64,000 bases of DNA from Rhodospirillales bacterium 24-66-33 (GCA_002281855.1 NCHQ01000014.1:1-64000); one strand, 5' to 3'; shown: positions 1 to 8,617, counted from the stretch's first letter. Notes: generated by a model from the letters alone, not told the origin. Numbers and translations are program-made.

Positions 1-1
1 C

Positions 2-319
2 ATGGTGTTCTTCGACTGGGATCGCTCGAACCTGTCGGCTCAGGCTCTGAACACGATCAAGCAGGCTGCCGGCGCCTACAAGACCAAGGGTAACGCCCGA
101 ATCACGGCGACCGGTCACACCGATACGTCGGGCGCGCCGGCCTACAACATGGCGCTGTCGCTGCGTCGCGCCAACGCCGTCAAGGATGCCCTGGTGCGCG
201 AAGGCGTGCCGGCGACCGCGATCGCGGTGGTTGGCCGTGGCGAGCAGGGCCTGCTGGTCCAGACCGGCCCGAACGTCCGCGAGCCGCAGAACCGCCGCGT
301 CGAGATCGTCATCCAGTAA
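2..319 (+). CDS. OmpA-family C-terminal domain protein (5' end outside window)
   Basis: This is the C-terminal peptidoglycan-binding domain of an OmpA/Pal-type envelope protein, expected to tether the outer membrane to the cell wall. The motifs seen are FFDWD at the start of the domain, TGHTDTSG, and NRRVEIVI just before the stop. The ATG at position 2 is very unlikely to be the true start. The paralogue at 14749-15384 carries the same MVFFDWD stretch about 38 residues into the protein, after a lipoprotein signal and a proline linker, so the front of this gene lies outside the window. Unlike the paralogue it stops right after the OmpA domain. A strong terminator follows. Confidence 0.88.
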   Translation: MVFFDWDRSNLSAQALNTIKQAAGAYKTKGNARITATGHTDTSGAPAYNMALSLRRANAVKDALVREGVPATAIAVVGRGEQGLLVQTGPNVREPQNRRVEIVIQ

Positions 320-340
320 ACTGGACGACCCGAAACGAGG

Positions 341-367
341 AAAAGGCGGCCCGCGGGCCGCCTTTTT
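341..367 (+). terminator. Rho-independent terminator of the OmpA-like gene
   Basis: A perfect palindrome has its two 9-bp GC-only arms (GGCGGCCCG / CGGGCCGCC) at 345-362, flanked by four A and five T, so it could work in both directions. It lies 22 bp after the stop codon. The rest of the gap to 522 shows no gene. Confidence 0.85.
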
Positions 368-522
368 CTTTGAGAGCGCGTCGTCGCGGCGTCGCGAACC
401 GTTTGCAGAGGCGGCCAAGCGCGGCCCCTATACTGGCAATGGCCCGGAAAGCTGGCGATGTTTGCTTTCAAAAAGCGATAATTGCGCGATGAACTGGTAG
501 ACCCACCTAAAGCTCACCGGCC

Positions 523-2031
523 ATGGCCTCCACGCTCGCTAGTCCGCTTCGTACTGCCGCGCGCCTCGACTACTCGACGCTCCGGCGCGCAGCATTCGGA
601 TTCGGGCTCATCTTTCTCCTCATTGCGCCTGCCTCGCCGGACCCCTTGGCTCTCGGTGTCGGTGCTTTCACGCCTTGGCTCCTCCTTCGGCTCATAGGCA
701 GGCCGACCATGCCTCTGGCCATCGTCTACTACCTGCTGTCTCAATGGCTGCAGGTGTTCGCGCGCGCGTTCCTCGCCCTGGTCGATGGCGAGCCGATGGC
801 ACAGAGCATTTTCGGACCGTGGGTCGTGAACGCCTACTGGTACATGCTGACGTCCACGGTAGTGCTGGCCGTTGTCTGCAGAGTGGTTCTGGGAAGCATC
901 TCGCCGCCGACCCCGCAGAACTTCTCGGCACACCTGGCCTGGCGTCCGGTCGACGTGTTTCTGGTTTACCTTGGGGCGAATGTGGTCGCCCAAGTGGGCG
1001 GTCTGACCTTGGGAGGTGGACTGTTCCAATTCTTCGAATCCGTCGCGCGGTTCAAGATCGTTGCTGCTTTCCTGCTCTTCACATCCGTCATGCAGACGGG
1101 ACGCGGATGGAGTTACCTGATTGCGATCGTCTTGGTCGAAATCGGGTCCGGAATGACGGGCTTGCTTGGCGATTTCCGGGGCGTCTTCGTTTTCCTAGGC
1201 ACCGCAGCGCTTGCGGCACAAATCAGATGGACGCTTCGTACGAGCGCCTCTGCATTTTTGGCAGGCTTTGCTCTCGTGTTCCTGGCGCTGTTCTGGACAT
1301 CTGTGAAAACAGAGTATCGCGAGTACGCCACCGGCGGCTCGGAGTCGCAAGCTCTACAGCTCTCCTTGTCCGATCGGGCCGAGTACATGCTCGGGCGCGT
1401 CGCCAGGATTGGCGACATCGACTGGGCGCTGACCTCGAAGGCCCTTCTGGAGCGGCTTGCCTATGTCGATATCACCGGTCTCGTCATCAACGTCGACCAG
1501 GCCGGTTCCGAGCCCTCCTCGATGCGGCAGTGGAGCGATGCCTTCAGTCACGTCCTCCGCCCGCGCTTCCTGTTTCCCGATAAGGAAGCCCTTTCGGATA
1601 CCGAAGTCTATATTCGTCTGACCAAGGCCGACCTTCTCGAGAATATGCGCGGCGGCACGTCGATCAGCGTCGGCTACATGGCCGAGAATTATGTAGACTT
1701 GGGATTTCCGGGCATGCTCGCCGGCGTCTTTGCGGTGGGCCTGCTCGTCGCCCTCGTCATTCGGTTCTTCTTCTCGTTCGACGTTCCTTGGATGGTGCGG
1801 CAGGGGGCGGCACTCGCTTATGTCTACTCGATCTGCGCCAGCGGCCTGGAAGTGTCGCTCCCGAAGCTACTCGGGAGCTCCCTGACCTTCGCCGTGGCCT
1901 ACGGGCTGATCCTGAAATTTGCCTTTCCCATCGGTCGGCGATGGCTCGATCGTCGCGCACGTCAGGCCGTGGTCACTACCCCAAGACGAACAGGCCGCGT
2001 CTCCCGACGCGGCAGGGGAAGCCCGCACTAG
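523..2031 (+). CDS. Multi-pass membrane protein, O-antigen polymerase-like
   Basis: The 502-residue protein is very hydrophobic, with roughly ten to twelve predicted membrane segments and a basic C-terminal tail (RRTGRVSRRGRG). A larger polar section (about residues 265-375) lies between the membrane blocks. It is followed by GYMAENYVDLGFPG and a hydrophobic run. This layout, with a big extramembrane loop and then an E-x-Y...G-x-x-G segment near the end, resembles Wzy-type polysaccharide repeat-unit polymerases. I do not recognise a specific family, and no glycan genes sit next to it, so polymerase is an inference from topology. The start is the first ATG after a gap with a terminator; no strong ribosome binding site is visible. 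Confidence 0.6.
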   Translation: MASTLASPLRTAARLDYSTLRRAAFGFGLIFLLIAPASPDPLALGVGAFTPWLLLRLIGRPTMPLAIVYYLLSQWLQVFARAFLALVDGEPMAQSIFGPWVVNAYWYMLTSTVVLAVVCRVVLGSISPPTPQNFSAHLAWRPVDVFLVYLGANVVAQVGGLTLGGGLFQFFESVARFKIVAAFLLFTSVMQTGRGWSYLIAIVLVEIGSGMTGLLGDFRGVFVFLGTAALAAQIRWTLRTSASAFLAGFALVFLALFWTSVKTEYREYATGGSESQALQLSLSDRAEYMLGRVARIGDIDWALTSKALLERLAYVDITGLVINVDQAGSEPSSMRQWSDAFSHVLRPRFLFPDKEALSDTEVYIRLTKADLLENMRGGTSISVGYMAENYVDLGFPGMLAGVFAVGLLVALVIRFFFSFDVPWMVRQGAALAYVYSICASGLEVSLPKLLGSSLTFAVAYGLILKFAFPIGRRWLDRRARQAVVTTPRRTGRVSRRGRGSPH

Positions 2032-2060
2032 ACCGGCAGCTTCAAGGATCCCGCTCACTC

Positions 2061-3077
2061 TCAGCGGCGACGAGCGACCACACGAACGAGCGCTTGCGCC
2101 GTTCCCTCGAGGCTGCGCCCGGCCGCAGCAGGCAATCCGCCCTTTTCGAACGCTGCGATAACGGATTCATGGACATAGCTCTTGCGGCAGACCGTTGGGG
2201 TGTTGGCCAGCTGTTCGGCCGCCGCCGCGATGGCATCGCGCAACAGGGCGCGACGGGCGCGCTTGGTCTCGGCGGGAGGGGCCCCGGCAAGGGTCTGCAT
2301 GACGCGGGCAGACGCCATGAGGGTCCTGAAATCCTTCAAGGATATGCGTACGCCCGATACGTCTCTGAGAAAGGCGTTCACATCGGAGGCTCTCACGACG
2401 TGGAGCGCGCCGTCTGTACCTCGATATTGGAAGAGACGCCGGCCGGGCAGCGCGAACAGGCTCCTGCAGGTGGTCGCCAGCATCCGGTCGCGGACCTCCC
2501 GCGCGACCATCTTGGCGCCTTTCCCCCGGAAGTGTAGCCGCACGAACTCTCCGTCGATCTGTACGTTCGACTTCAGGAGGGTGGTGGCACCGCGTGTTCC
2601 GCGTTCCCGCGCATACGCATCGCTGCCGGCACGCAGCGCGGTTTTCGACACGAGATGGACGACCGCGGCGGCCACCTGGCGAACATCGGCCTTGTCCGAA
2701 CGCAGGCAGCGGCGCACCGCGCGACTGATGACGGGAAGGGACTTGGCCAGGCTTTCCAGTTTCCGGGCCTTCAGACCCTCGCGTACCTGCAGCCAGTCGG
2801 GATGATATCGATACTGGAGGCGACCGGCGGCATCGTCGCCGACTGCCTGGAGGTGCATCGTCGGGTCCGCTGCGTAGCGCACGTTCGCATAGGCAGGTGG
2901 CATCGCGAGCGATTTCAGGCGGGCGATGATGGCGGGATCCCTGATCGTTCCGCCGTCGACGCCGACGAAGCGAAAGCCCTTTCCGCAGCGCTGGCGTCTC
3001 AGGAGCAGCATCTCGGGACTTCCACGGGTCAGGCCGTTCTCGCGCATAAGTCGCGCCGTCGACGAAATTTGAGGCAT
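2061..3077 (-). CDS. DNA topoisomerase IB (poxvirus-type)
   Basis: A monomeric type IB topoisomerase that relaxes supercoils by nicking one strand through a 3'-phosphotyrosine. The 338-residue length is normal for the bacterial family. The N-terminal domain contains the IPPAY-like stretch LAMPPAYANV (about 58-67). The catalytic domain shows ALRAGSDAYARERGTRGATT with the first catalytic Arg at about 149, the FRGKG lysine hairpin near 184-188, KDFRT near 249-252, and the nucleophile Tyr301 in RKSYVH. All catalytic elements are present. It is convergent with the membrane protein to the left and divergent from the ROK gene. These enzymes are scattered in bacteria and often sit in accessory regions. 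Confidence 0.93.
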   Translation of the reverse strand: MPQISSTARLMRENGLTRGSPEMLLLRRQRCGKGFRFVGVDGGTIRDPAIIARLKSLAMPPAYANVRYAADPTMHLQAVGDDAAGRLQYRYHPDWLQVREGLKARKLESLAKSLPVISRAVRRCLRSDKADVRQVAAAVVHLVSKTALRAGSDAYARERGTRGATTLLKSNVQIDGEFVRLHFRGKGAKMVAREVRDRMLATTCRSLFALPGRRLFQYRGTDGALHVVRASDVNAFLRDVSGVRISLKDFRTLMASARVMQTLAGAPPAETKRARRALLRDAIAAAAEQLANTPTVCRKSYVHESVIAAFEKGGLPAAAGRSLEGTAQALVRVVARRR

Positions 3078-3182
3078 GACCGGAAAACGGCTGGATGCGC
3101 GGATCGTTGCGGCAACCGCGGCGGGGGCGTTTCCGTTTCATCTCTGCTGCATTTGCAGCTTCATGGGCCCGAGGAGACACAA

Positions 3183-4277
3183 ATGGACGGTACTGGCGTA
3201 CACGAGGTGCCGGGCGGCACGCTCGAGGAGGACGCGCGTCGTACCGACTCCCCGAGCGGACATGGCCTGAGGGTATTAAGGCACGTCACCGTCGATACAT
3301 ACAATGAGGAGCTTCGCGACGAGGAAGGGTTCGTGGGGGATCGCGCGTCGGGCCGCGCGTTCAGTGCAATCCTCGACGACTGGCGTGAGAGAGTTGCCGC
3401 GACCCTGGACGAGGATCCCTTCGGCGACACGCCCACGGGCCGCATACCGAAGTCAACGCTCGACGAGCTTTTGACCGGGAGCGACACGGTCGCTGCGGGC
3501 CTCGTTCATACCGCCATCGAGGAGTTTGCCCATGAACTCGCCACCGTGGTCCGGCGGTTCCTTCGTCTCGACGGCTGGCGTGGCACGCAGCGCATCGTCA
3601 TCGGAGGCGGACTGAGTTCGAGTCAGATCGGACAGTTGGCGATGGGCCGCGCCCAGATTCTGCTGGCAGGCGAAGGTACGCCCCTGGAACTGCTCCCCAT
3701 CCGCAGTGATCCCGACGAAGCCGGACTCATCGGCGCGGCAGAACTCGCCCCGGCGTCAGTGCTGGCCGGCCATGACGCAATCCTCGCTGCAGATATTGGC
3801 GGCACGAATCTGCGAGTGGGCATCGTTCAAATCGGGAAAGGGAGAGCCTCCAAAGGCGCGGTTTGGAAGATGGAGCATTGGTGTCATCGCAACGACCATC
3901 CCACTCGCGACCAGGCCGTGCGCCGCCTTGCCGAAATGACGACCAGGCTGGTCGACCGATCAGGTACCGCAAACCTCGATCTGGCGCCGTTCATGGGCAT
4001 CGGCTGCCCGGGTTTGATCGACGATCTGGGCGCGATTCTCAATGGCGGACAGAACCTCCCCGGCAACTGGCAGGAGGACGGCTTCAACCTGGTTGCCGCC
4101 TTGTCGGACTCGCTGCCGCGTATCGGCACCGGGAAACCCCTGCTCGTTATCCACAATGACGCCGTCGTTCAGGGATTGAGCGAAGTCGCCGGAATGGCGG
4201 ACGTCGAACGGTGGGGCGTGCTCACGATCGGAACAGGGCTGGGTAACGCACGCTTCACGAACCGGCGGGAAGAGTAA
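3183..4277 (+). CDS. ROK-family sugar kinase-like protein with permuted motif order
   Basis: Contains the hallmarks of ROK (repressor, ORF, kinase) proteins, which bind sugars and ATP. The order of the motifs is unusual. The pieces that normally end a ROK protein come first: RIVIGGGLS near residue 137 and DEAGLIGAAEL near 180-190. The pieces that normally begin one follow: the phosphate-binding AADIGGTNLRVG near 202-213, GIGCPG near 278, HNDAVVQGLSE near 324 and TIGTGLGN at the very end. The CxCGxxGC zinc motif of typical ROK proteins is absent. The start ATG at 3183 has GAGGAG eight bases upstream; the same frame is open back into the divergent topoisomerase gene but has no support there. 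Kinase activity is not assured. Confidence 0.75.
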   Translation: MDGTGVHEVPGGTLEEDARRTDSPSGHGLRVLRHVTVDTYNEELRDEEGFVGDRASGRAFSAILDDWRERVAATLDEDPFGDTPTGRIPKSTLDELLTGSDTVAAGLVHTAIEEFAHELATVVRRFLRLDGWRGTQRIVIGGGLSSSQIGQLAMGRAQILLAGEGTPLELLPIRSDPDEAGLIGAAELAPASVLAGHDAILAADIGGTNLRVGIVQIGKGRASKGAVWKMEHWCHRNDHPTRDQAVRRLAEMTTRLVDRSGTANLDLAPFMGIGCPGLIDDLGAILNGGQNLPGNWQEDGFNLVAALSDSLPRIGTGKPLLVIHNDAVVQGLSEVAGMADVERWGVLTIGTGLGNARFTNRREE

Positions 4278-4282
4278 CGTCG

Positions 4283-5140
4283 TCAATCGAGCCCGCCGAT
4301 TATGCGCAGCGTCTTTTCCCGCAGCGCGCCCACACATTCGCAGGCGCCGCGCTCGAGCCCCGCGCGGTCGAGGATCGTGATCTTGCCCCGCTGATACCGT
4401 ATCAGGCCCGCCTGCTGGAGGCCGTAGGCGATCAGGCTCACGGTCGGGCGCCGGACCGCGAGCATCTGGGCGAGAAAATCATGTGTGAGACGAATCACAT
4501 CGTCGTCGATGCGATCTCGTACCTGAACGACCCAACGACACAACCGACGGTCCGCCGTGTGAAGGGCATTGCAGGCGGCGGTCTGCTGCATCTGGGCCAA
4601 CGTGAGTTCGCTGCTCAACAACGCCATCTTGCGCAGGACGGGGCTCTGGCCGATGGCGGTCCGGAAGTCGGCCACTGTCATACGCCACGCGGTCGCATCG
4701 ATCTGCACGATCGCCCGCGTGCCAGCGGTATGGTTACCGAGTGCGGAAAGAGATCCGAGAATTGCCTCGCGGCCGAGCGTCGCAGTCTCGATCTCGGCGC
4801 CGTCCTGCATCATCGCGACCAGCGAGACCATGCCGCTTTCGAGAAAGTAGACATGCTCGATGCGCTGCTCCGGTTCCTGGAGGATCGTGCCCTGCGGCAT
4901 GCGGTGGAAGGCCAGACAGGGCCTGAGCCGGTGTTGCTCGGCGGCAGGAAGGGCAGAGAGGAACAGGTTCTTCGGCTCGAACACAGACGCCACTTCAGTT
5001 TCCTCGTTAGCCGGGACACCGCGGTGACTCTCACGAGCAGCCTGTTGGTCGGGCTTTGGAACTGGCCGACTGTATGCACGTGCCTCTTCGCCGGTCTGTT
5101 CCGTAACGAACGAAGGAGCGGAAGCAGGTCGTGTTGACAT
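4283..5140 (-). CDS. Crp/Fnr-family transcriptional regulator
   Basis: A one-component regulator with an N-terminal cyclic-nucleotide-binding-like beta roll (about residues 60-175, containing the EHVYFLESGMVSLV strand pair) and a C-terminal winged helix (about 215-265, LTHDFLAQMLAVRRPTVSLI and GLIRYQRGKITI). There is no Cys cluster of the FNR type, so oxygen sensing through an FeS cluster is not suggested. The first 55 residues are low-complexity and may not all be translated. It starts 13 bp after the small gene at 5153-5437 on the same strand and is probably co-transcribed with it. It converges with the ROK gene, with a 5-bp gap. Confidence 0.88.
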   Translation of the reverse strand: MSTRPASAPSFVTEQTGEEARAYSRPVPKPDQQAARESHRGVPANEETEVASVFEPKNLFLSALPAAEQHRLRPCLAFHRMPQGTILQEPEQRIEHVYFLESGMVSLVAMMQDGAEIETATLGREAILGSLSALGNHTAGTRAIVQIDATAWRMTVADFRTAIGQSPVLRKMALLSSELTLAQMQQTAACNALHTADRRLCRWVVQVRDRIDDDVIRLTHDFLAQMLAVRRPTVSLIAYGLQQAGLIRYQRGKITILDRAGLERGACECVGALREKTLRIIGGLD

Positions 5141-5152
5141 GGAGCTACCTGT

Positions 5153-5437
5153 TCAGAAGGGCAGTGCCCGGCCATGAGGCATTCGCCGGCCGAGCCGGTC
5201 GCGTTTGACCGCAGAGTCGTTTTCGGCCCGGGTCGTGGGTTCGTTTTCGGTCACCGCAGCTTCCGCATGCTGTCGTCCCAAGGGGGTAAGGCGCGGACCG
5301 CTCGGCCCGTCGTGAAGAAGGCCCAGAAGTTCCAGCCGCAGCCGGTGGGAGGAAGGAAGCTTCACGGTTTGGCCGACGGACAGCGCCCTGAGAAGACGCT
5401 GCTCCTCTGCGCTGATCCGCATTTGCGCGGTCGGCAT
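5153..5437 (-). CDS. Small hypothetical protein upstream of the Crp regulator
   Basis: A 94-residue protein of unknown function. Its first half (MRISAEEQRLLRALSVGQTV through about residue 50) is helical and reads like a short winged-helix-like domain: helix, then a basic stretch (SSHRLRLELLG), then a turn (HDGPSGPRLTPLG). The second half is polar and probably disordered. The ATG at 5437 is well supported by AAGGAG nine bases upstream. The 13-bp spacing to the Crp-family gene suggests an operon. Confidence 0.6.
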   Translation of the reverse strand: MPTAQMRISAEEQRLLRALSVGQTVKLPSSHRLRLELLGLLHDGPSGPRLTPLGRQHAEAAVTENEPTTRAENDSAVKRDRLGRRMPHGRALPF

Positions 5438-5500
5438 GACTCACGGCTCCTTGAATCCGGGTTGGAGAGGGTCGGCCCCTAAGGCACCGGCTGGACATGC

Positions 5501-5539
5501 AACGGGTCCCCCCGCAGGGGGTTCCGCCCCGGACCCGTC
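5501..5539. terminator. GC-rich inverted repeat, possible terminator
   Basis: ACGGGTCC and GGACCCGT pair around a C/G-rich centre that itself can fold. The element lies 22 bp beyond the monooxygenase stop (minus strand) and upstream of the small gene/Crp pair. There is no clear T tract on either side, so termination is plausible but not certain. Confidence 0.45.
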
Positions 5540-5561
5540 CGTCTGCTTGACCTCAGCGGGA

Positions 5562-7334
5562 TCAGTCCCGGTGGATTTCAGCCGCTTTTATCTGCAGGGC
5601 GAGATACTTTGAGTATATGCGGCACTGGGCAAAGGAACCGCCCTGGAACCACAGGCCCGGCTGCGCCGTGGGCCTCCACATGTTGCACAACTCTTGGGTG
5701 CGTTCGTCGAAACCCCAAATGGGGCCGACCTTGCGCGCGATTTCCGTCCCGAAGAGCTGTTCGACCAGGTGATCCTGGCCCTTGTAGCCGGTGGCCAACA
5801 CGATCAGATCGGCGACGCGATCGCTGCCGTCCTTCATCGTGAAGCCGGTCGCTGTGAAGCCGGCGAGGTCGTCGTATTGGAGCAGTCCGATCTCGCCCTT
5901 CGCCACCAAGTCGGAAGCGCCGACGTTGAAATAGTAACCGCCGCCCCGGCTGCGATACTTCAGCGGCCAGCCGGTGCCGTCTTCCCCGAACTCCAGTCGG
6001 AAGCCGACGCGCTCCAGCGCGTCGAGCAAGGGCGCGTCGTGGGCCCGAGCCTGGTCCGTGAGGAGGCGGTGGGCCTTCTTCATTACCCGCAGCGGAACCG
6101 ACGCATTGACGAGGTCACGGTCTTCGAGCGTCGGCCCCTTGCCGTAGTAGATGGCGTCGTAGAGCTGGGCGCCGGGCTCGACGTTGACGATGAGCGTCGG
6201 ACTGCGCTGGACGAGGGTGACATGAGCGCCGTTACCATGGAGGTCCTGGGCGATATCATGCGCGCTCGTCCCCGTGCCAAAAACACAGACCGACCGCCCC
6301 TTCCATTCGGCGCCGCTTGCGAACCTGCTCGAATGGACGACCGTGCCATCGAAGCGGTCGAGTGTCGGTATCTCGGGAATGTTCGGCGTCCCGCTCACGC
6401 TGGTCGCCATGATGATGTGCCGCGGATGCAGCGTGCGGTGAACGCCGCCGGCCACGTCCATGTCGAGTTCGGCGACCCAGCGCCTTTCGCCGGCGTCCCA
6501 CGTCGCTCCCTTGAAGCTCGTCCCCGTCCAGAAGTCGATTTCCATCGTTTCGACATAGGATTCGAGCCAGTTCGCGATCTTGTCCTTGGGAATGTACTTC
6601 GGCCAGGTCTTGGGGAAGGGCAGGTAGGGAAAGTGGTTGGAATGCTTCTGGTTGTGCAGCTTCAGCCCGTGATAGCGCTTGCGCCAGTTGTCCCCGATGC
6701 GGGACATCCGGTCGACGATCAAGGCCTCGACGCCCAGCGCCTTGAGGCGGGCCGCCGCCGTGATGCCGGCATGGCCTCCGCCAACGATCAGCACGGCCGG
6801 GTCGTGATCGGCGTAGCGTGAGGATTCCAGCCGGCGGTCGAGCCAGTTCGGCCCGTGAAAGTCGCGATCGAAGGCTGGCTCCTCGGCCTCGGCCTGGACC
6901 GTATCTTCGTCGTGGTCGTGCAGCGACTCGAGCGAGGTCAGCAGCGTCCAAGCCGTTGCCTCCCCGGTGCGGCAGTCGGCGCGCCTCAGCCGCACGACGC
7001 CCGCGCCGGTGCCGACTGTTGTCGTGAAAGTGAGGATCGCCTCGACGCACGCCTCGCCGGCGCGCTCGACGTCGCGGGGCGGGCTGCGATCCGGGTCGAT
7101 GGCGAAGGTTCGGGCGCCGCTTGCGGATGCGGCCTCGACCAGCCGTTCGGCGATCGTGGCGCGATCGCTGATGGTTTCGATCGAGCCCGTGAGCGCGACG
7201 ATGTCACGCCAGTCGGCATCCGATCGGAACAGCGGTGCCAGCCGCTGCGGATCGCGCGCATCGAGCGCGGCGTTCAGGCGGGCGAGCCAGCCTTCGATGA
7301 TGACTTCCGCATCGCGGTTGAGTTCGACGTCCAT
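5562..7334 (-). CDS. NAD(P)/FAD-dependent monooxygenase with N-terminal NTF2-like domain
   Basis: A 590-residue two-domain protein. Residues 1 to about 140 look like a SnoaL/NTF2-like alpha+beta barrel (EGWLARLNAALDARDPQRLA and FRSDADWRDIVALTG). From about 180 on it is a flavin monooxygenase: the FAD-binding dinucleotide fold VLIVGGGHAGITAAARL (181-197), the EALIVDRMSRIGDNWR strand, and the NADPH-binding fold VCVFGTGTSAHDIAQDL (349-365), ending with an ATGYKGQ segment. These enzymes insert one oxygen atom into ketones, amines or similar substrates; the substrate here cannot be read. The ATG at 7334 is chosen because the NTF2-like domain begins there; an upstream extension to 7784 has shadow-like composition. 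Confidence 0.85.
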   Translation of the reverse strand: MDVELNRDAEVIIEGWLARLNAALDARDPQRLAPLFRSDADWRDIVALTGSIETISDRATIAERLVEAASASGARTFAIDPDRSPPRDVERAGEACVEAILTFTTTVGTGAGVVRLRRADCRTGEATAWTLLTSLESLHDHDEDTVQAEAEEPAFDRDFHGPNWLDRRLESSRYADHDPAVLIVGGGHAGITAAARLKALGVEALIVDRMSRIGDNWRKRYHGLKLHNQKHSNHFPYLPFPKTWPKYIPKDKIANWLESYVETMEIDFWTGTSFKGATWDAGERRWVAELDMDVAGGVHRTLHPRHIIMATSVSGTPNIPEIPTLDRFDGTVVHSSRFASGAEWKGRSVCVFGTGTSAHDIAQDLHGNGAHVTLVQRSPTLIVNVEPGAQLYDAIYYGKGPTLEDRDLVNASVPLRVMKKAHRLLTDQARAHDAPLLDALERVGFRLEFGEDGTGWPLKYRSRGGGYYFNVGASDLVAKGEIGLLQYDDLAGFTATGFTMKDGSDRVADLIVLATGYKGQDHLVEQLFGTEIARKVGPIWGFDERTQELCNMWRPTAQPGLWFQGGSFAQCRIYSKYLALQIKAAEIHRD

Positions 7335-7457
7335 TCCCCAAACTTGTCGAATGGCCGAGTGCTGCACAACCGGGAAGAGGCCGATTTCGCTGGAACAGAA
7401 AAGATCGTTGGTCGTTGGTCGGCGGAGGAGGGCCCTGAGCCTTTGGGCCACCCCTCT

Positions 7458-7468
7458 CCCCCCCCCCC
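7458..7468. repeat. Homopolymeric run of 11 C
   Basis: Eleven C in a row lie in the 233-bp gap between the divergent monooxygenase (start 7334) and the exported protein (start 7568). Such a run is prone to slippage and to sequencing error. It sits where it could alter promoter spacing. Confidence 0.9.
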
Positions 7469-7567
7469 AAGGGCCTGATGCCCCGTTTCCGCAAGAAGTG
7501 GGGCTTTTTTGCGCGCGCTCGTCGATCGTGTGAAACTCTCCCAAGCTCTGGGGAGAGCGGGGGAAGA

Positions 7568-8101
7568 ATGAGGGTGACGGCGGTCGTGCGAGGCATCTGC
7601 ATCGCGCTGACGGGATGGGCGATCGTCGCGGGGAACGCACCCCCGGTGGCGGCAGAGCAATGGACCGAGATCTGGGATGGCGCCTTGAGGGTCGAAATGC
7701 CCGGCCAGCCCGAGCGCTCCGTTCAGGAACTGACGGTCGTCGGCACGGGCGAGGTCGTCGAACAGATCGAACTGAGCGTAACACTGGGCGCGACGGAGTA
7801 CTTCTGTTCTCGCACGCAGTTTCGCAGGATGCCGGTAGACCTCAAACCCGCCCAGATGCTGGTGAATGGTCGGGACGGCCGGCCAGGGCGCCTGCTCGCC
7901 GATCGGCTGCTCAGCGTTTCCGGCGCGCCGGCAAGGGAGTACGTCCATGAGGAGGACGGCTGGATTCTGGCCACCCGCGCGATCTATGCTGGTGACACGC
8001 TGTACCAGCTCATCGTCGTCGGAAGGGCCGGGGTCCAGACCGCCCCGCTCACGCGCCGCTTCTTCGAGTCCTTCATGCTGGAAGCGCGCCCGCCTGCTTG
8101 A
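7568..8101 (+). CDS. Exported protein of unknown function
   Basis: A 177-residue protein with a clear Sec signal peptide: MRVTAVVRGICIALTG followed by a hydrophobic stretch and a PPVAAEQ cleavage region near residue 30. The mature part is a small alpha+beta domain rich in strands (EQWTEIWDGALRVEMPG, RAIYAGDTLYQLIVVG), ending in a basic/aromatic helix (RRFFESFMLEA). I recognise no catalytic motif. The ATG at 7568 has a GGGGGAAG purine run just upstream and gives a proper signal peptide; an in-frame ATG at 7478 would bury it. It converges with the membrane protein downstream. Confidence 0.65.
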   Translation: MRVTAVVRGICIALTGWAIVAGNAPPVAAEQWTEIWDGALRVEMPGQPERSVQELTVVGTGEVVEQIELSVTLGATEYFCSRTQFRRMPVDLKPAQMLVNGRDGRPGRLLADRLLSVSGAPAREYVHEEDGWILATRAIYAGDTLYQLIVVGRAGVQTAPLTRRFFESFMLEARPPA

Positions 8102-8110
8102 GCAATCCGG

Positions 8111-8617
8111 TCAGGCGTTGACCCGATTGGCGTGATACACGCGAAGGGTCAGAAGGAGCGCCCGGCCGAGCATGGCGCCGCCGCAGAGCATGGCGACGAG
8201 GGCCGCTCCCCGCCGAAGCATCTCCAGATCTGGACTGCCAAGAAATGCCCCGACGCACTCCACCGCCACGGCGGCGGCGGCTGCGATCGCTACCCAGACC
8301 AGCAGGAGTCTCGACTTGTGTGACAGGTTGACCTGCGGGCGATACATGTCATGCCGGATGTTGATCGTCAGACCGCGCAAGGTCCCGACCGCGATCCCGC
8401 CGCCAAGCGCTGCTCCGAACAGCCAGGCGGGCGGTGGTTCGCGTTCGCCCAGCTGAAGAAGAGATAGGACGGTCCCGATGAAAAGCGCGAACAACCCAGG
8501 GGCGAACAGGCGCCAGGTCGAAATGTAGTGCCGCCGGACCTCGCGAACCGAAAGGTAGATACAGGCAGCCGCCGCAGCGACCAGAAGCAGATGGATCGAG
8601 TTCAGATTGTGAATCAC
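8111..8617 (-). CDS. Integral membrane protein, unknown function
   Basis: 168 residues with about five hydrophobic segments: IHLLLVAAAAACIYL, LFAPGLFALFIGTVLSLL, WLFGAALGGGIAVGTLRGL, LLLVWVAIAAAAAVAVECV and ALVAMLCGGAMLGRALLL. The short loops are basic. No family motif is recognised. It is a single gene, convergent with the exported protein and divergent from the TAXI gene. Confidence 0.6.
   Translation of the reverse strand: MIHNLNSIHLLLVAAAAACIYLSVREVRRHYISTWRLFAPGLFALFIGTVLSLLQLGEREPPPAWLFGAALGGGIAVGTLRGLTINIRHDMYRPQVNLSHKSRLLLVWVAIAAAAAVAVECVGAFLGSPDLEMLRRGAALVAMLCGGAMLGRALLLTLRVYHANRVNA

Noticed and set aside
2655..3182. Upstream extension of the ROK gene
   Set aside because: This part overlaps topoisomerase IB on the other strand and reads as shadow sequence; the ATG at 3183 has a good ribosome binding site.
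7335..7784. N-terminal extension of the monooxygenase
   Set aside because: The extra 150 codons cross the C11 tract, overlap the exported-protein gene and are Arg/Pro/Ser-rich shadow sequence.
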